Of a stretch of DNA of 8,355 nucleotides, positions 6,402-8,355 are shown piece after piece. Position 1 is the stretch's first letter; every line of letters starts with the position of its first letter. The notes beneath the pieces are model-generated. The model was not told the DNA's origin and did no database searches. It was given only the letters and a program-made list of their open reading frames with translations. Source of the stretch: Clostridia bacterium (GTDB taxonomy: Bacteria; Bacillota; Clostridia; Oscillospirales; Butyricicoccaceae); the NCBI GenBank assembly GCA_900763355.1, contig CAAFJY010000138.1, forward strand, positions 1 through 8,355, written 5' to 3'. Made by a program: the position numbers and the translations under genes.

Positions 6402-8063
6402 ATGAAACGCACGAAAACCACAAGAGTCCTGCTTCTCGTGGCTGTCGTCGCCTGTATCGCCATGATGCTGAGCGTCGGCTGCTTCGCCGTGGAAGAGGGC
6501 GAAAGCTTCGCCTACAACACCCTGTGGGCCGCACTTCCCCCCGTCATCGCCATCGGCCTGGCTCTCATCACCAAGGAAGTCTACTCCTCCCTGTTCCTGG
6601 GCATCCTGGTGGGCGCCATGATGTATGCGAACTTCGATTTCATGGGCACCTTCGTCCATGTGTTCGAGGACGGCATCATCGCCAACCTGTCGGATCCCTC
6701 CAACGTGGGCATCCTGATCTTCCTGGTTATCTTGGGCACCATGGTCCAGCTGATGAACGCCGCCGGCGGTTCCGCTGCCTTTGGTAAGTGGTCCACCGAG
6801 CACATCAAGTCCCGCACCGCCGCCCAGCTGGCCGTCGTGTGCCTGGGTGTGCTCATCTTCATCGATGACTACTTCAACTGCCTGACCGTGGGCTCCGTCA
6901 TGCGCCCCCTGTCCGACAAGCACAAGATCTCCCGCGCCAAGCTGGCCTACCTCATCGACGCCACCGCGGCTCCCGTGTGTATCATCGCCCCTGTTTCTTC
7001 CTGGGCTGCGGCTGTCACCGGTTTTGTTGACGGCGTGGACGGGTTGGATCTCTTCATCAGCGCCATTCCCTACAACTACTACGCTCTGCTGACCATCCTC
7101 ATGATGGTGGCCATGGCGGTCATGAAGGTGGAGTTCGGCCCCATGGCTGTCCACGAGCACAACGCCATCGAAAAGGGCGATATCTACACCACCCCCGACC
7201 GTCCCTATGAGAACGCCACCAACACCGTTCCCAGCTCCAAGGGCAAGGTCCTCGACCTGATCTTCCCCATCCTGGTCCTGATCGTCATGTGTGTCATCGG
7301 CCTGATCTATTCCGGCGGCTTCTTTGACGGCGGCGTGGGCTTCGCCGAGGCATTCTCCAACGCGGATGCTTCCATCGGTCTGACCTATGGTTCCTTCTTC
7401 GCCTTTGTTATCACCATCGTGTGGTATGTGATCCGCCGCGTGCTGACCTTCCGCCAGATGATGGATCTCATTCCCGAGGGCTTCAAGGCCATGGTCCCCG
7501 CCATCCTGATCCTCACCTTCGCCTGGACTCTGAAGACCATGACCGACTCCCTGGGCCTCAAGCATTACATCGCCGATATCGTTCTCGGCTTCTCTGATGG
7601 CATGATGTCCATGCTGCCCGCCGTGATCTTCGTCATCGGCTGCATCATGAGCTTCGCCACCGGTACCTCCTGGGGCACCTTCGGCGTGCTGATCCCCATC
7701 GTCGTGGCTGCCTATACCGAGCCCGGCGTCGGCTTCACCCCCGGTTACGAGAGCATCGGCACCATCCTGGTCTCTGCCTGTATGGCAGGCGCCGTGTGCG
7801 GCGACCACTGCTCCCCCATCTCCGACACCACCATCATGGCCTCTGCCGGCGCACAGTGCAACCATCTGAACCATGTTCAGACCCAGCTGCCCTATGCGCT
7901 GTCCTGTGCCGCCATCTCCTTTGTGGCTTACATCTTCGCGGGCTTTATCCAGAATGCCGTCATCTGCCTTCTCATCGCCGTCGCGATGATGATCGGCTTC
8001 CTCTTCGTCATGAAGATCCTCCACAAGAACGAAAAGATCGGCAAGGTCAAAGCCAAGGCCTGA
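6402..8063 (+). CDS. NhaC-family Na+/H+ antiporter
   Basis: This 553-residue multi-pass membrane protein has about 12-14 hydrophobic segments, including roughly 40-57, 100-118, 140-160, 180-205, 220-242, 282-303, 322-343, 361-378, 400-415, 448-465 and 494-538. Family marks are FIDDYFNCLTVGS (153-165), the repeat-like PVCIIAPVSSWAAAVTG (191-207), GTSWGTFGVLIP (421-432), and GDHCSPISDTTIMAS (467-481) followed by QCNHLNHVQTQLPYAL. Relatives exchange Na+ for protons, and some exchange organic acids as well; the substrate here is not resolved. Residues 1-29 look like a signal peptide or extra helix (basic start, hydrophobic run, GCFA then VEEGE), which is an extension relative to a bare NhaC core. 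The ribosome binding site AAGGAG lies 7 bases before the ATG. Codons are GGC/CGC-rich, as in the aminotransferase, suggesting strong expression. The gene has its own promoter and terminator. Confidence 0.9.
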   Translation: MKRTKTTRVLLLVAVVACIAMMLSVGCFAVEEGESFAYNTLWAALPPVIAIGLALITKEVYSSLFLGILVGAMMYANFDFMGTFVHVFEDGIIANLSDPSNVGILIFLVILGTMVQLMNAAGGSAAFGKWSTEHIKSRTAAQLAVVCLGVLIFIDDYFNCLTVGSVMRPLSDKHKISRAKLAYLIDATAAPVCIIAPVSSWAAAVTGFVDGVDGLDLFISAIPYNYYALLTILMMVAMAVMKVEFGPMAVHEHNAIEKGDIYTTPDRPYENATNTVPSSKGKVLDLIFPILVLIVMCVIGLIYSGGFFDGGVGFAEAFSNADASIGLTYGSFFAFVITIVWYVIRRVLTFRQMMDLIPEGFKAMVPAILILTFAWTLKTMTDSLGLKHYIADIVLGFSDGMMSMLPAVIFVIGCIMSFATGTSWGTFGVLIPIVVAAYTEPGVGFTPGYESIGTILVSACMAGAVCGDHCSPISDTTIMASAGAQCNHLNHVQTQLPYALSCAAISFVAYIFAGFIQNAVICLLIAVAMMIGFLFVMKILHKNEKIGKVKAKA

Positions 8064-8086
8064 TTTTCGGAAAACAAAACACAAGA

Positions 8087-8119
8087 CCCGCCCGCAGCCA
8101 ACGCTGCGGGCGGGTTTTT
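8087..8119 (+). terminator. Intrinsic terminator after the antiporter gene
   Basis: CCCGCCCGCAGC (8087-8098) and GCTGCGGGCGGG (8103-8114) form a perfect 12-bp stem with a CAAC loop, followed by five Ts. It begins 23 bases past the stop codon. On the minus strand the far side reads TCTTGTGTTTTGTTTT, so it may also work weakly in reverse. Confidence 0.95.
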
Positions 8120-8130
8120 GCTTATTTCAC

Positions 8131-8157
8131 GGTCCTGGCTCCGGACACACGGAGACC
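8131..8157. other. Bulged hairpin downstream of the antiporter terminator
   Basis: GGTC (8131-8134) pairs with GACC (8154-8157) and TCCG (8140-8143) with CGGA (8150-8153), leaving a 5-base bulge on the left side and a 6-base loop. It is the first and weakest of the folds in the gene-free right end of the window. Confidence 0.4.
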
Positions 8158-8189
8158 ATCAATCAACTCTCGTCCAAAAGAAGGGGTTT

Positions 8190-8212
8190 ACGGGGAAACA
8201 TGGTTTCCCCGT
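8190..8212. repeat. Palindromic repeat, 10-bp stem, similar to the response-regulator leader hairpin
   Basis: ACGGGGAAAC (8190-8199) and GTTTCCCCGT (8203-8212) form a perfect stem around ATG. The core CGGGGA-A-ACA-TG-GTTTCCCCG differs from 3882-3900 (CGGGGA-G-ACA-GTTTCCCCG) by one base and a 2-base gap. The two copies may belong to one REP-like family. No T run follows it, so it is not a terminator. Confidence 0.65.
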
Positions 8213-8213
8213 G

Positions 8214-8272
8214 AAATCGCGTCGGCCTGCTGTGCGGTGCCGAACTGCATTTCCGCAGAAATGCCGCGATTT
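8214..8272. other. Compact three-way-junction fold in non-coding DNA
   Basis: An outer stem AAATCGCG (8214-8221) with CGCGATTT (8265-8272) encloses two arms. They are TCGGC (8222-8226) with GCCGA (8239-8243), and GCATTTC (8247-8253) with GAAATGC (8258-8264) around a CGCA loop. Only three bases (8244-8246) are unpaired at the junction. All helices are perfect Watson-Crick. No hammerhead core (CTGANGA...GAAA) or known riboswitch signature was recognised. It could be part of a structured RNA or of a palindromic repeat unit. No reading frame of note crosses it. Confidence 0.55.
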
Positions 8273-8281
8273 GGGGTCCCC

Positions 8282-8334
8282 GCAAAATCAAAGATTTTGC
8301 AGGCTGCTCAGCAGCCCTCGGCCCTTCTGGGCCG
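8282..8334. other. Three tandem hairpins at the right end of the window
   Basis: These are GCAAAATC (8282-8289) with GATTTTGC (8293-8300) around AAA; GGCTGC (8302-8307) with GCAGCC (8311-8316) around TCA; and CGGCCC (8319-8324) with GGGCCG (8329-8334) around TTCT. They follow each other with one or two bases between and continue the folded tract that begins at 8190. The tract may run past the window edge. Confidence 0.6.
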
Positions 8335-8355
8335 CGCCGCAAGTGCGTCGTCCGA

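Noticed and set aside
6369..8084. Open frame of 571 codons opposite the antiporter gene
   Set aside because: It is the antisense shadow of a clear NhaC-family gene, rich in D, G and H, with no recognisable domain.
8214..8272. Hammerhead ribozyme or integron attC site
   Set aside because: The three-way junction lacks the CTGANGA and GAAA core of a hammerhead, and there are no attC-type core sites or integrase gene.
8121..8355. CRISPR array or insertion-sequence end
   Set aside because: The palindromes differ from one another and are not evenly spaced direct repeats; no cas gene, transposase or terminal inverted repeat pair is visible in the window.

Overview
The window is GC-rich and bacterial. 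It carries consensus-like sigma-A promoters (TTGACA or TTTACA, 17-bp spacers, TATxxT), strong GGAGG-type ribosome binding sites and Firmicutes-style proteins. I infer a high-GC clostridial genome, probably of the Oscillospiraceae (Flavonifractor/Intestinimonas/Oscillibacter type). That placement is from general pattern only; no search was possible.

Left half, minus strand (3935 down to 1): one apparent operon in the order OmpR/PhoB-type response regulator, HAMP sensor histidine kinase, membrane-anchored trypsin-like serine protease with a PDZ domain (HtrA/DegP type), and a GNAT acetyltransferase cut by the left edge. Gaps are 45, 12 and 20 bases and each gene has its own ribosome binding site. 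The layout suggests a sensing system that makes an extracytoplasmic protease, as in envelope or secretion stress. The leader ahead of the regulator holds a hairpin followed directly by six Ts that abut the ribosome binding site, which looks like an intrinsic terminator or attenuator.

Right half, plus strand: three separately promoted genes. A class I/II PLP aminotransferase (4117-5313) has a near-perfect promoter and a strong terminator. Ribulose-phosphate 3-epimerase rpe (5584-6231) has its own promoter and a palindrome-rich leader of about 150 bases. An NhaC-family Na+/H+ antiporter (6402-8063) has its own promoter and terminator. The aminotransferase and the antiporter use C-ending codons (GGC, CGC) much more than rpe and the left-hand operon, which are rich in GGG and CGG. 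This suggests that those two are the highly expressed genes here.

Right end (8121-8355): no gene is visible. The stretch is densely folded: a hairpin at 8131-8157, a 10-bp-stem palindrome at 8190-8212, a compact three-way junction at 8214-8272, and three more hairpins up to 8334. The 8190-8212 palindrome closely matches the hairpin in the response-regulator leader, so a REP-like palindromic repeat family is the simplest explanation. A structured non-coding RNA running past the window is the more exciting alternative.

No CRISPR array, tRNA, rRNA, transposase or phage gene is visible. Apart from the non-coding structures, the gene content is ordinary.
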